From: Acidobacteriota bacterium
GTDB taxonomy: Bacteria; Acidobacteriota; Terriglobia; Terriglobales; SCQP01
DNA: 64,000 nt
Direction: 5' to 3'
Assembly: GCA_004299485.1 (NCBI GenBank)
Contig: SCQP01000001.1
Span: 524,992-588,991 of the forward strand
Shown here: piece by piece, positions 9,801-16,310 of the stretch
How positions within the stretch are numbered: the stretch's first letter is position 1
Layout of the letters: each line of letters starts with the position of its first letter
Position numbers and translations under genes: made by a program
The notes under the pieces: model-generated
The model's input: the letters and a program-made list of their open reading frames with translations, nothing else
Told to the model about the DNA's origin: nothing
Database searches by the model: none

Positions 9801-10768
9801 TCGGCGTTCAGCATGGACGCGCCGGAGACCTGACCCTCAGGCTGCGAGAAGCGGGTGAAGTCAGTAAAGAAGTAGAGTTTGTTCTTCCAGATGGGGCCGC
9901 CAACACTGTAGCCCCATTGATTAAAGCGCATGAGTGGACGCGGCTGACCGGCGAGATTGTTGAAGTAGCTGTTGGCGTTGAGAGCGTCGTTACGGAAGTA
10001 GTCGAAGGCTGAGCCGTGGAAGGTGTTGGTGCCGCGTTTGCTGGTGTAGTTGATCTGCACGGAGCCGTCACCGGTCTGATTGGCGGCGCCGGCGGCACTC
10101 ACGACGTTAAACTCACTGGTATCGCTGGTGTTGGGCGTGATCATGGTAAACAGCGGATCACCGCTCTTGCCGGATTCCCACTGCGCGGAAATGCCATCGA
10201 TGGTGATGTTGACGGCGCCGCCAGGAAGGCCTTCGGCGCTGGACTGGCGCGGCGCGCCCATGGTCTGAACCGCCGGGTCGGTCATAGCAAGCCCATAGAG
10301 GGCACTACTGGAGGATGCGGAGGGAAGATCGGTAATAACCTTGCCGGTGATAGAGGTGCCGACGGAGGTCTCCTGCGTCTGCAGCACACTCTGTCCGGCC
10401 TCGACGGTGACCGTGGTCGATTGCGAGCCGACCTGCAGCAGCGCATTCAGCGTGTAGGTCTGACTGGCCGCTACCGTCACCTGCTGATAAGTGCTGGTCT
10501 TGAAGCCGGTTTTGCTGACGGTGACCAGGTAGTCGCCCGGAGCAACGTTGGCGAGCGAGAAGTGGCCGTCGGCGCCGGATTGAATCTGCAAATTGATGCC
10601 GGTGCTGATGCCCATCACCTTGACGGTGGCGCCGGGGATGGCGGCGTGGCTGGAATCCAGTACCGTGCCGGCGACCGTACCGGTGTTATTGACTTGGGCC
10701 CAACCAACGAGGCCCATACACACGACCGTTGCTGCTACGCACACTAGCCGAAGCGTGGCTCGGAGCAT
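6851..10768 (-). CDS. TonB-dependent receptor, Oar-like, with carboxypeptidase-regulatory domain
   Basis: This 1305-residue outer-membrane protein has an N-terminal signal peptide (LRLVCVAATVVCMGLVGWAQ). Residues about 28-105 form a carboxypeptidase-regulatory-like beta domain (GTVAGTVLDSSHAAIPGATV, GDYLVTVSKTGFKT). A plug domain follows, including INYTSKRGTNTFHGSAFDYF, then a long beta barrel ending in an aromatic residue (VFKVTF). This is the Oar-type group expanded in Acidobacteriota and used for uptake of large organic ligands, probably carbohydrates or peptides. The ligand here is unknown. GGAGG lies 7 nt before the ATG, and a strong terminator follows the gene. Confidence 0.93.
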   Translation of the reverse strand: MLRATLRLVCVAATVVCMGLVGWAQVNNTGTVAGTVLDSSHAAIPGATVKVMGISTGINLQIQSGADGHFSLANVAPGDYLVTVSKTGFKTSTYQQVTVAASQTYTLNALLQVGSQSTTVTVEAGQSVLQTQETSVGTSITGKVITDLPSASSSSALYGLAMTDPAVQTMGAPRQSSAEGLPGGAVNITIDGISAQWESGKSGDPLFTMITPNTSDTSEFNVVSAAGAANQTGDGSVQINYTSKRGTNTFHGSAFDYFRNDALNANSYFNNLAGQPRPLMRFNQWGYSVGGPIWKNKLYFFTDFTRFSQPEGQVSGASMLNADAQKGLFDYTAATAPSSTPSWVTCQGTACQANLYAMANAYNNANGGNAPITEDPFVSKMLSAAATLAPGETLTTPPSTYQESLAFPLTGSNLQENPDLRIDYNINSSNSLEFDWHLSRLIIYPDDLNGGGSSYPVAPFAANQYGYGADRAIWAGAWRWQLAPTINNELRVGFQNSPSIFGYKQTTSLYPVIQTNLGSVRMQPITPSEVTDPYLGYGPSSNWDNVYQLIDTLAWVHGNHNMTYGMTVTRARYAEQDSGNVVAGVNLGWSGSEPMTSFFNTSNLPGINSSDLGAAQDIYGLLSGNVTSYSGSVALDPAKRQFVTGIPEVQKIHQTDLGFYGTDSWRIRPNLTLNYGLRWQFEGVPVDDYNEYFAVDGGPGAVYGISGAGNLFQPGTLTGATPSFTNDLNHKWYKNWYKGFAPSIGVAWEPQGGLFGNSGDTVLRAGYSLAYSREGLENFQYVGGSNPGYTGQQFAFASSAVTGAGQYKAGSIAIGSTLGNLPLVQTPSSFTNHFALQPNSAANNVNVFDPNLHMPYVESWTAGIQRSLGPHTALEVRYIGNHGVGLYQQLNMNEVNIFQPGSLNFLNEFNNASANLKACMANTTCSQSPSFANLGLPGQTAVPIMSAAFNSPGANTGAASQRAAGFSNGRFINDLQTGQAGAFATSLATDYTYWQQFSSNGYPSNLFTVNPDALGGAYYLRNGLQSTYNGLMIILRRRPIHGLTLNASYTLSHSLTNDWQRNGTNYVDEITLRDPSLMKGPAPFDIRNAFKFYSLWELPFGRGERWGSGASGWVNDLIGGWDFDSNILLQSGRPGLLTGGYQTFNNEDAGAVLHGMSVQDLQSQLGVYKTTSPAPGAVWYFPQKFLSTSTGAVNTSALGPCGTAGGMCSRVFLYDAPFFLPDLSLVKNTQVTERIGTQLQVQFLDAFNNANFFWTGSASTFGTAGRALTGRGSQNFGQITHAYQAVDSTSVHGGRTVQLVFKVTF

Positions 10769-10832
10769 ATTTTTTCCTCCTTTTTTGAGTGTAGCCCGAA
10801 TTTATGGATACTGTATAAAAAATTATTAATAT
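10769..10832 (-). promoter_or_regulatory. AT-rich promoter region of the TonB receptor
   Basis: This very AT-rich stretch between the divergent receptor and Tat-protein genes contrasts with the surrounding GC-rich DNA. It holds the receptor's perfect GGAGG (complement of 10776-10780) and the TATAC/GTATA region near 10808-10816. I cannot assign a clear -35 and -10 pair. Both divergent genes probably start transcription around here. Confidence 0.45.
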
Positions 10833-10871
10833 TTGTTCTGGATGCTTAAACTGGTGCTAGGCTGGCCGCTG

Positions 10872-11204
10872 ATGGACTCACAACCTGCTACTGGCGGACT
10901 AAGCCGCCGAAATTTTGCCCGGACGCTGCTCGGCGGAGGCACGGCCGCCGCACTAGCGTGCGCAGCGGCAAGCATGTCCGCAGTGGGACAGAGCGTACCG
11001 CCGGAAGTGGCGCCCGCCAGCGAGACGGAGGCCACCGTGGCGCGGGTGCTGGCGCGCTATGGCAGCCGGCTGGACGCGGCGCAGAAGGCGCGGCTGCCGC
11101 GGATCGTTAGCGGTCATATTGCCATGCTGGAGCCGATCCGCGCCATTGCACAGCCGAACGCGGCGCCGCCGGCGACAGTGCTGCACTTGGTGAGCGGGCA
11201 ATGA
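10872..11204 (+). CDS. Tat-signal hypothetical protein upstream of amidase
   Basis: This 110-residue protein has a twin-arginine signal (LSRRNFARTLLGGGTAAALA), so it is probably exported folded or with a cofactor. The mature part is Ala-rich and helical (ARYGSRLDAAQKARLPRIV) with no motif I recognise. The ATG at 10872 places the Arg pair about 12 residues in, as expected for Tat signals. A further upstream ATG (10833) would add 13 hydrophobic residues. Its stop overlaps the amidase start (ATGA), suggesting the two work together, perhaps as a small partner protein. Confidence 0.65.
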   Translation: MDSQPATGGLSRRNFARTLLGGGTAAALACAAASMSAVGQSVPPEVAPASETEATVARVLARYGSRLDAAQKARLPRIVSGHIAMLEPIRAIAQPNAAPPATVLHLVSGQ

Positions 11205-12706
11205 GCGCAGCAATTTCGGACGCAACGCTGTTTCTGTCGATCTCAGAATTGGGGAAGCGATTCCGCGACGGCTCACTGTCGCCGGTGGCGTTGACGCAAG
11301 CGTACCTGGAACGGTGCAGCAAACTGGGGCCGGAACTCAACGCGGTTGCCACGCTGACGACCGCGCGGGCGTTGAAGCAGGCGCGGCAGGCGGAGCAGGA
11401 ATTAAAGACAGGACATGATCGCGGACCGCTGCACGGGATTCCGTATGCGGCCAAGGATCTGCTGGCGGTGGCAGGTTATCCGACGACGTGGGGCGCGAAG
11501 CCGTATGCGAACCAGCGTTTCGACTTTGACGCCACCGTGATTGAGCGTCTGGACGCGGCAGGCGCGGTGCTGATCGCCAAGGCTGCGATGATCGAGCTGG
11601 CGGGAGGGTTGGGCTACAGCGGGCCGTATGCCTCGCTAACCGGACCGTGCCATAACCCCTGGAATACGAAGTACTGGAGCTGCGGATCGTCGAGCGGCAG
11701 CGGGGCGATGGTAGCGGCAGGCCTGGCGACATTTGCGCTGGGTTCGGACACGCGCGGATCAATCATCTGCCCAGCGACATGGTGCGGCGTGGCGGGATTG
11801 CGGCCGAGCTTTGGGCGCGTGAGCCGGCATGGGGTGATGACGATCGCCTGGACCATGGACAAGATCGGTCCGCTGGCGCGCACGGCCGAAGATGCAGCGC
11901 TGGTGCTGGCGGCGATTGCCGGCCACGATGCGCGCGACTGGGATTCGCTGCCAGCGGCCGAGGCGCAGTTTGACGTAGCGGCTTCGCGGCCGCGCGGTCT
12001 GCGGGTGGGGCGGCTGACGAACGTGTTTCCGTATGCAAAGCCGGAGCTGCACCAGGCGGTGGACCGGGCGTTGGATGTGCTGCGAGCGCAGGGGGCAACG
12101 GTCGAGGACACGGAGATTCCGCAGGCACCATTTGAGGAGGCCTCCGAGCTGGTGATTCTGATTGAGGCGGCGAGCGCGTTTTCCGAGTTGATTGCCAGCG
12201 GGCGCTGCCAGATGCTGGAGGATCCGCTGGGGCAGATCAACGGCTATGCCTCGAGCGAGTTCAAGGCAACCGACTACATCCAACTGCAACGCGTGCGGTT
12301 GGAACTGGCGCGCAAGATGGATGCGCTGTTTGAGCATTTCGATGTCATTGCCGCGCCCGGGCAAGGCTCGACGGCATCGCTGATTCCGGCGCATGCACCG
12401 ACGGGCGAGCCCACAGAGCGGCCGCGGCCGGCCGCGCGGGCGCCGCATCCGCCGCATGGGGAAAACCTGCAGCGGCGGCGAGCGTTCCGGAGCGACAGCC
12501 TGCAGCCGGATGGAATTTCAAGCCTGTGCGGGCTGCCGGCGGTGACCGTGCCGGCGGGGCTTTCGGCGAATCAATTGCCGATAGGGGTGCAGTTTATGGG
12601 GCGTGCGCTCAACGATGCCGCGCCGCTGGCCGCCGCGCGGCTGCTGCAGGCGCACAGCTCGTGGCACTTAAAGCGTCCACCTATGCCGTACGGGGTGAGC
12701 TCCTAA
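11201..12706 (+). CDS. amidase (amidase-signature family)
   Basis: This 501-residue hydrolase cleaves C-N amide bonds. The Ser-cisSer-Lys triad is visible: Lys in PYAAKDLLAVAG, the cis-Ser region in SCGSSSGSGAMVAAGL, and the nucleophile Ser in LGSDTRGSIICPA. This resembles GatA and other amidases, but no GatB or GatC is nearby, so it is more likely a stand-alone catabolic amidase. Residues about 400-430 are Pro- and Arg-rich (TERPRPAARAPHPPHGEN) and look like an extra loop. It overlaps the Tat-signal gene by 4 nt and the convergent threonine dehydratase by 4 nt. Confidence 0.9.
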   Translation: MSAAISDATLFLSISELGKRFRDGSLSPVALTQAYLERCSKLGPELNAVATLTTARALKQARQAEQELKTGHDRGPLHGIPYAAKDLLAVAGYPTTWGAKPYANQRFDFDATVIERLDAAGAVLIAKAAMIELAGGLGYSGPYASLTGPCHNPWNTKYWSCGSSSGSGAMVAAGLATFALGSDTRGSIICPATWCGVAGLRPSFGRVSRHGVMTIAWTMDKIGPLARTAEDAALVLAAIAGHDARDWDSLPAAEAQFDVAASRPRGLRVGRLTNVFPYAKPELHQAVDRALDVLRAQGATVEDTEIPQAPFEEASELVILIEAASAFSELIASGRCQMLEDPLGQINGYASSEFKATDYIQLQRVRLELARKMDALFEHFDVIAAPGQGSTASLIPAHAPTGEPTERPRPAARAPHPPHGENLQRRRAFRSDSLQPDGISSLCGLPAVTVPAGLSANQLPIGVQFMGRALNDAAPLAAARLLQAHSSWHLKRPPMPYGVSS

Positions 12707-13662
12707 AGACCGCTGGCGTTCCAGGCACACAGATCGTTGAGGGCGAGATTCCCTCCGCAGAGGATAAGCACGACGTGGCTCGAAGGAGTGAAGTGCGAAG
12801 CCAGGCGGCGGGCGGCGGCCAAGGTGCAAGAGGCGGCGGGTTCGGTAAGCAGTTTCGAGCGCTCGAGCAGGAAGCGCAGAGCCTCGACCGCCTCGTGATC
12901 GCTGACCACCGTGACGCTTTCGAGCCACTGGCGGGCGGCAGCGAGGGTTGTTTCTGAAACCGCAGGCGCACCGAGTGTTTTTGCAATGGAGGTAATCGCC
13001 GGCAAGCGGACGATCTTGCCGGCAGCGAGCGCCTGCGCCATGGCATCGGCGCCTTCGGTCTCGACGCCCCAGACGCGCGCTTGCGGCTTGCGGGCTTTGA
13101 CGGCGGCGACGACGCCGGTCATCAGGCCGCCGCCGCCGATGCTGACGATGACGTCGGTAAGCTCGGGAACATCCTCCAGGATTTCGAGCGCGACGGTTCC
13201 CTGCCCCGCCATCACGGCGGGATCGTCGAAGGGATGCACCATGGTCCAGCCTTGACCGACGGCCGCTTCGGCCTGGGCGAAGGCATCGGCGATCGACGGC
13301 GCCAGGACGACTTCGGCGCCGTAGCCGTGCGTAGCTGCGACGTAGTTGGCAGGCGTGGTTTGCGGCATCAGGATGCGCGCGTGCATACCGAGCTCGGAGG
13401 CGGCGTAGGCGACGGCCTGAGCGTGATTCCCGCCGCTGACGGCGACCACGCGGCTGCCTGCGGGCAGCGGCAGCATTTTGTTGAAGGCGCCACGGACCTT
13501 GAAGGAACCGGTCTTCTGGAACAGCTCCTGCTTGAAGTAAATGTGCGTACCCAGCTCGCGGCTGAAGGTGGCGCTGGGGGCGATAGGCGTGCGGCGCACG
13601 CGGCCGGCAATGCGCGCACGTGCGGCCTCGATGGCGGTCAGAGTGACTTCGTTGAGGCTCAT
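12703..13662 (-). CDS. threonine/serine dehydratase (PLP-dependent)
   Basis: This 319-residue fold-type II PLP enzyme converts threonine to 2-oxobutanoate or serine to pyruvate, with release of ammonia. The PLP lysine is in TGSFKVRGAFNK, the phosphate-binding and substrate loop is SGGNHAQAVAYAA, and the glycine loop is VSIGGGGLMTGV. The C-terminal ACT regulatory domain of biosynthetic IlvA is absent, so this is the short, catabolic-like form. A racemase of the same fold cannot be excluded. Its start overlaps a possible 38-residue ORF (ATGA). Confidence 0.88.
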   Translation of the reverse strand: MSLNEVTLTAIEAARARIAGRVRRTPIAPSATFSRELGTHIYFKQELFQKTGSFKVRGAFNKMLPLPAGSRVVAVSGGNHAQAVAYAASELGMHARILMPQTTPANYVAATHGYGAEVVLAPSIADAFAQAEAAVGQGWTMVHPFDDPAVMAGQGTVALEILEDVPELTDVIVSIGGGGLMTGVVAAVKARKPQARVWGVETEGADAMAQALAAGKIVRLPAITSIAKTLGAPAVSETTLAAARQWLESVTVVSDHEAVEALRFLLERSKLLTEPAASCTLAAARRLASHFTPSSHVVLILCGGNLALNDLCAWNASGL

Positions 13663-13775
13663 GCTCCCGCGCTACTTGTACGATACGGAAAACCGGTCAG
13701 GAACTGTTTGAGATCGACCGATTCGCGTTCGTCAATCATGAGCTTCGACAGGGCCGAGGTCCTGGACTTCGCCAT
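13659..13775 (-). CDS. possible 38-residue ORF coupled to threonine dehydratase
   Basis: An ATG at 13775 opens a 38-codon frame containing LSKLMIDERESVDLKQFLTG. Its TGA overlaps the dehydratase ATG. The overlap is the main support. There is no convincing Shine-Dalgarno sequence and no family I recognise. It could be a leader ORF or chance. Confidence 0.3.
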   Translation of the reverse strand: MAKSRTSALSKLMIDERESVDLKQFLTGFPYRTSSAGA

Positions 13776-13799
13776 ATGTTGAACATTGTATATCTTCAG

Positions 13800-14228
13800 T
13801 TAGGAGTGCGCTGCGGGCGTTTCCTGCGCGTTGACAGCACGCCAATGGCCGTGACGATAGACGAAAACGTCGGTAAATAACGTGCGGCGCGGCGCTTGCT
13901 GCACCACCGCCGTCAACACCACGCCATTGGCAATCGCCACATTCCCGTACACCCGCACCCGCAGTTGCTCGAATTTCTTCGCGCCGGGAAACGCATGCGG
14001 GTGAGAGCGGAGATATTGCAGGTGCTGTGGTTTGGTGATCATGCCCTGGGCAAGCACGTGGACAAAATCCGGAGCCAAGATCGGCCCTACGATGGCGGCG
14101 TCGTTTTCGTGCGCCAGCCAGCGTTGTTCCAGCCGGATCACTGCATGCCGGGCGGTGGCGGCCGGTTGCTGGGCGGCAAGGATCAGTGCTAAACATCCCC
14201 ACAGGAGCGCGGTTTTCATGCTCTTCAT
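13800..14228 (-). CDS. secreted SnoaL/DUF4440-like protein
   Basis: This 142-residue protein has a signal peptide (MKTALLWGCLALILAAQQPA) and a single NTF2-like domain: IRLEQRWLAHENDAAIVGPILAPDFVHVLAQG at the front and NGVVLTAVVQ, FTDVFVYRHGHWRAVNAQE at the back, the usual DUF4440 layout. Such domains bind small ligands or act as unassigned enzymes. An alternative ATG three codons downstream would start directly at the signal peptide. It is divergent from the imu operon. Confidence 0.75.
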   Translation of the reverse strand: MKSMKTALLWGCLALILAAQQPAATARHAVIRLEQRWLAHENDAAIVGPILAPDFVHVLAQGMITKPQHLQYLRSHPHAFPGAKKFEQLRVRVYGNVAIANGVVLTAVVQQAPRRTLFTDVFVYRHGHWRAVNAQETPAAHS

Positions 14229-14332
14229 TATGCGTGTGCGATGACGGCCAATGGCCATTTGACAGGCCGGAGAGGGGGGATTAGGATGGGCGATGGATAA
14301 CGAAGAAAAAGCGAAACTAAGTGGAAGCAGCG

Positions 14333-14920
14333 ATGTCGGTGCGGGAGCAGTTGGAGGCGGGGTTGAGCGTGCGCGGGTGGGGGGCAACCCTCATGCGCGG
14401 GGGCGAGCGTGGAATTGCGCCGCAGGGGGTGAGCGAGCCGGCGCTGGCGGCAGGAGGCATTACCGAGCTGACGCCGGGAGAGAGCGGCGTGGGCACAACC
14501 GGCTGCGCGCTGCGGCTGGCGACGGGCTTTGTTGGCGCAGGCCCGGGGCTGCGCCTGCCGGGCCGGATAGCGTGGGCGGATCCGTGCGACCGGTTCGATC
14601 CGGAATCAGCGGAACGGGCCGGGCTTGCCCTGGAGCGGGTGCTGTGGCTGCGGGGCACGGCCAAGCTGCGCGGCATGGAGGGGCTGAGCCGGTGGAATGA
14701 AATTCTCAACCTGGTGATTCAGAGCCACGTGGTCGAGCTGGTGGTGGCGGATTTTCTGGACTGGCCGCTGGAGGAGCTGCGGCGGATGCCGCGCTCGGCG
14801 TGGTTCCGGCTGTTGCGCGGGCTGGAACATGGCGGGCAGACGGCGCTGCTGCTGCTGGTGCCGGCGCCGGTAGCTTCCACCTGCGTGCGGGTGCGGTTGA
14901 CGCCGCGGGAGCTCATGTGA
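14333..14920 (+). CDS. imuA: ImuA-like RecA-fold protein of the mutasome
   Basis: This 195-residue RecA-like protein is the first gene of the imuA-imuB-dnaE2 cassette for DNA-damage-induced mutagenesis. The N-terminal ITELTPGESGVGTTGCAL aligns with the RecA Walker A region, but the key lysine is replaced by threonine (GESGVGTT), so ATP binding is probably weak or lost. The later segment VELVVADFLDWPLEELRRM matches the RecA-like core. The ATG at 14333 with GGAAG upstream is preferred to a GTG at 14321. It overlaps imuB by 4 nt. The identification rests mainly on context and the RecA-like core. Confidence 0.75.
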   Translation: MSVREQLEAGLSVRGWGATLMRGGERGIAPQGVSEPALAAGGITELTPGESGVGTTGCALRLATGFVGAGPGLRLPGRIAWADPCDRFDPESAERAGLALERVLWLRGTAKLRGMEGLSRWNEILNLVIQSHVVELVVADFLDWPLEELRRMPRSAWFRLLRGLEHGGQTALLLLVPAPVASTCVRVRLTPRELM

Positions 14921-16299
14921 AGGGCTACTTTTTAGTGGTCTGGGTGCCGGAGCGGCCCTGGGGCACGGCCCGGCCAGCCGTGCGCGAACAGGAGTTTCAG
15001 AGCTGGATGCTGCGGGAATTGGAGCAGGTCTCCGACCGCTGCCAGCCGTTGCCGCCCGACCACTGGTTGTTGGATTTGAGCGGCATGGAAACCTGCCTGG
15101 GGCCGGCGCCGGCGATCGCACGGCAACTGGAACGGCGGTTGTGCGAGCAGGGATTGACGCCACGGATGGGAATGGCGCCGACGCGTACCGCAGCACTGCT
15201 GGCGGCGGAAGCGGGCATGGCGCCGATACTGGATGATGCGCCGGCGGCGGTGCTGGCGGCGCTGCCGCTGAGCACGTTACAGGCGCTGAGCGATTGCGGT
15301 CCGGCGGCGGCGGCCTGCCTTGATGTCTTTGCGCGCTGGGGACTGCGCACGCTGGGCGAAGTGGCGGCACTGCCACGGCGGGCGCTGAGCGAGCGGCTGG
15401 GACGCGCCGGACTGGCGTGCCAGCGCTGGGCGCGGGGCGACGACGAGGGGTTGATGCTGCCGGGCGCGCCTGCGCCTGAGCCGGCGATCTGCGAGCAGAC
15501 TTTTGAACCGGCACTGGAGGGTTATCTGCCGCTGCTGCCCTGGCTCGACGGTCAGGTGCACGCGCAAGCGGCGGAGTGGGAACGGCACGACCGGGCGCTG
15601 GCGTGGTGTGAGCTGGCGCTGGGGTTGGAGCAAGACCGGGCATTCCCTGGGCTCCGCCTATGGCAATGGCGCTACGCGCCGCCGCTGCCGCACCGCGATG
15701 CGCGGCGGTGCCTGCGGCAACTGGAGACGGCGCTGGCGCTGGGACCACCGGCGGCGCCGATTGCGACGGCACGGATCGAATTCCGGCTGCTGCGGCCGCG
15801 GCGCACGCAGGCGGGATTGTTCGGCGATGCGGCGGTAGAAGAAGAAAACCGGGAGCGGCTGCTGGCGCGGCTGCGGGTGCTGCTGGAGGATCCGGAGGGC
15901 CAGCAGTGCGGCTCGCCGCGACTGCGGGACTGGCACCGGAGGGATGTGTTTGCGATGGCGCCGTACGCGCCGGAACAGGGGTCAGGGGCCAGGGGCCAGG
16001 GATCAGGGGGTGCACGGCTGACCCTGCGGGCGAGGAGGCCGGCAGTGGCGATCAGGATGGAGATGGCGCGGCTGCCGGTGCAGGCCGATGGATTCAGCCC
16101 GGTGGGCGCGATGTGCTATTTGCCGCAGCCACGAAGGATCCAGCGGGCTTGGGGACCGTGGCGCTGCTCGGGAGCATGGTGGAGCGATGGCGCCTGGAGC
16201 CGGGATGAGTGGGATGTGGAATTTGCGCCGGATGAACGATATCGGTTGCTGTATGACCGGCAGGCGCGGCGGTGGTTTCTGCTGGGCGAGTACGACTGA
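14917..16299 (+). CDS. imuB: ImuB, Y-family polymerase-like mutasome protein
   Basis: This 460-residue protein has a Y-family polymerase fold and in known systems acts as a hub linking ImuA and DnaE2 to the beta clamp rather than as a polymerase. Visible parts are LLDLSGMETCLG, LTPRMGMAPTRTAALLAA, the helix-hairpin region LRTLGEVAALPRRALSERLG, and the conserved C-terminus DEWDVEFAPDERYRLLYDRQ. The GTG start at 14917 overlaps the imuA stop (GTGA). A heptamer array at residues about 354-365 gives the low-complexity stretch EQGSGARGQGSGG, and the frame stays open through it. Confidence 0.88.
   Translation: MKGYFLVVWVPERPWGTARPAVREQEFQSWMLRELEQVSDRCQPLPPDHWLLDLSGMETCLGPAPAIARQLERRLCEQGLTPRMGMAPTRTAALLAAEAGMAPILDDAPAAVLAALPLSTLQALSDCGPAAAACLDVFARWGLRTLGEVAALPRRALSERLGRAGLACQRWARGDDEGLMLPGAPAPEPAICEQTFEPALEGYLPLLPWLDGQVHAQAAEWERHDRALAWCELALGLEQDRAFPGLRLWQWRYAPPLPHRDARRCLRQLETALALGPPAAPIATARIEFRLLRPRRTQAGLFGDAAVEEENRERLLARLRVLLEDPEGQQCGSPRLRDWHRRDVFAMAPYAPEQGSGARGQGSGGARLTLRARRPAVAIRMEMARLPVQADGFSPVGAMCYLPQPRRIQRAWGPWRCSGAWWSDGAWSRDEWDVEFAPDERYRLLYDRQARRWFLLGEYD
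15976..16010 (+). repeat. tandem heptamer array CAGGGGC inside imuB
   Basis: Five 7-nt units lie in tandem: CAGGGGT, CAGGGGC, CAGGGGC, CAGGGAT, CAGGGGG. The array is inside the coding region, 35 nt long and not a multiple of 3, yet ImuB homology continues after it. Confidence 0.9.
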
Positions 16300-16310
16300 G
16301 GAGGCGCGGG

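Noticed and set aside
14229..14332. LexA/SOS box upstream of imuA
   Set aside because: A GGCCAATGGCC near-palindrome is present, but it does not match a LexA motif I can defend.
14606..16015. 469-codon minus-strand ORF opposite imuA and imuB
   Set aside because: Pro/Ala/Arg-rich low-complexity translation, a shadow of the real genes.
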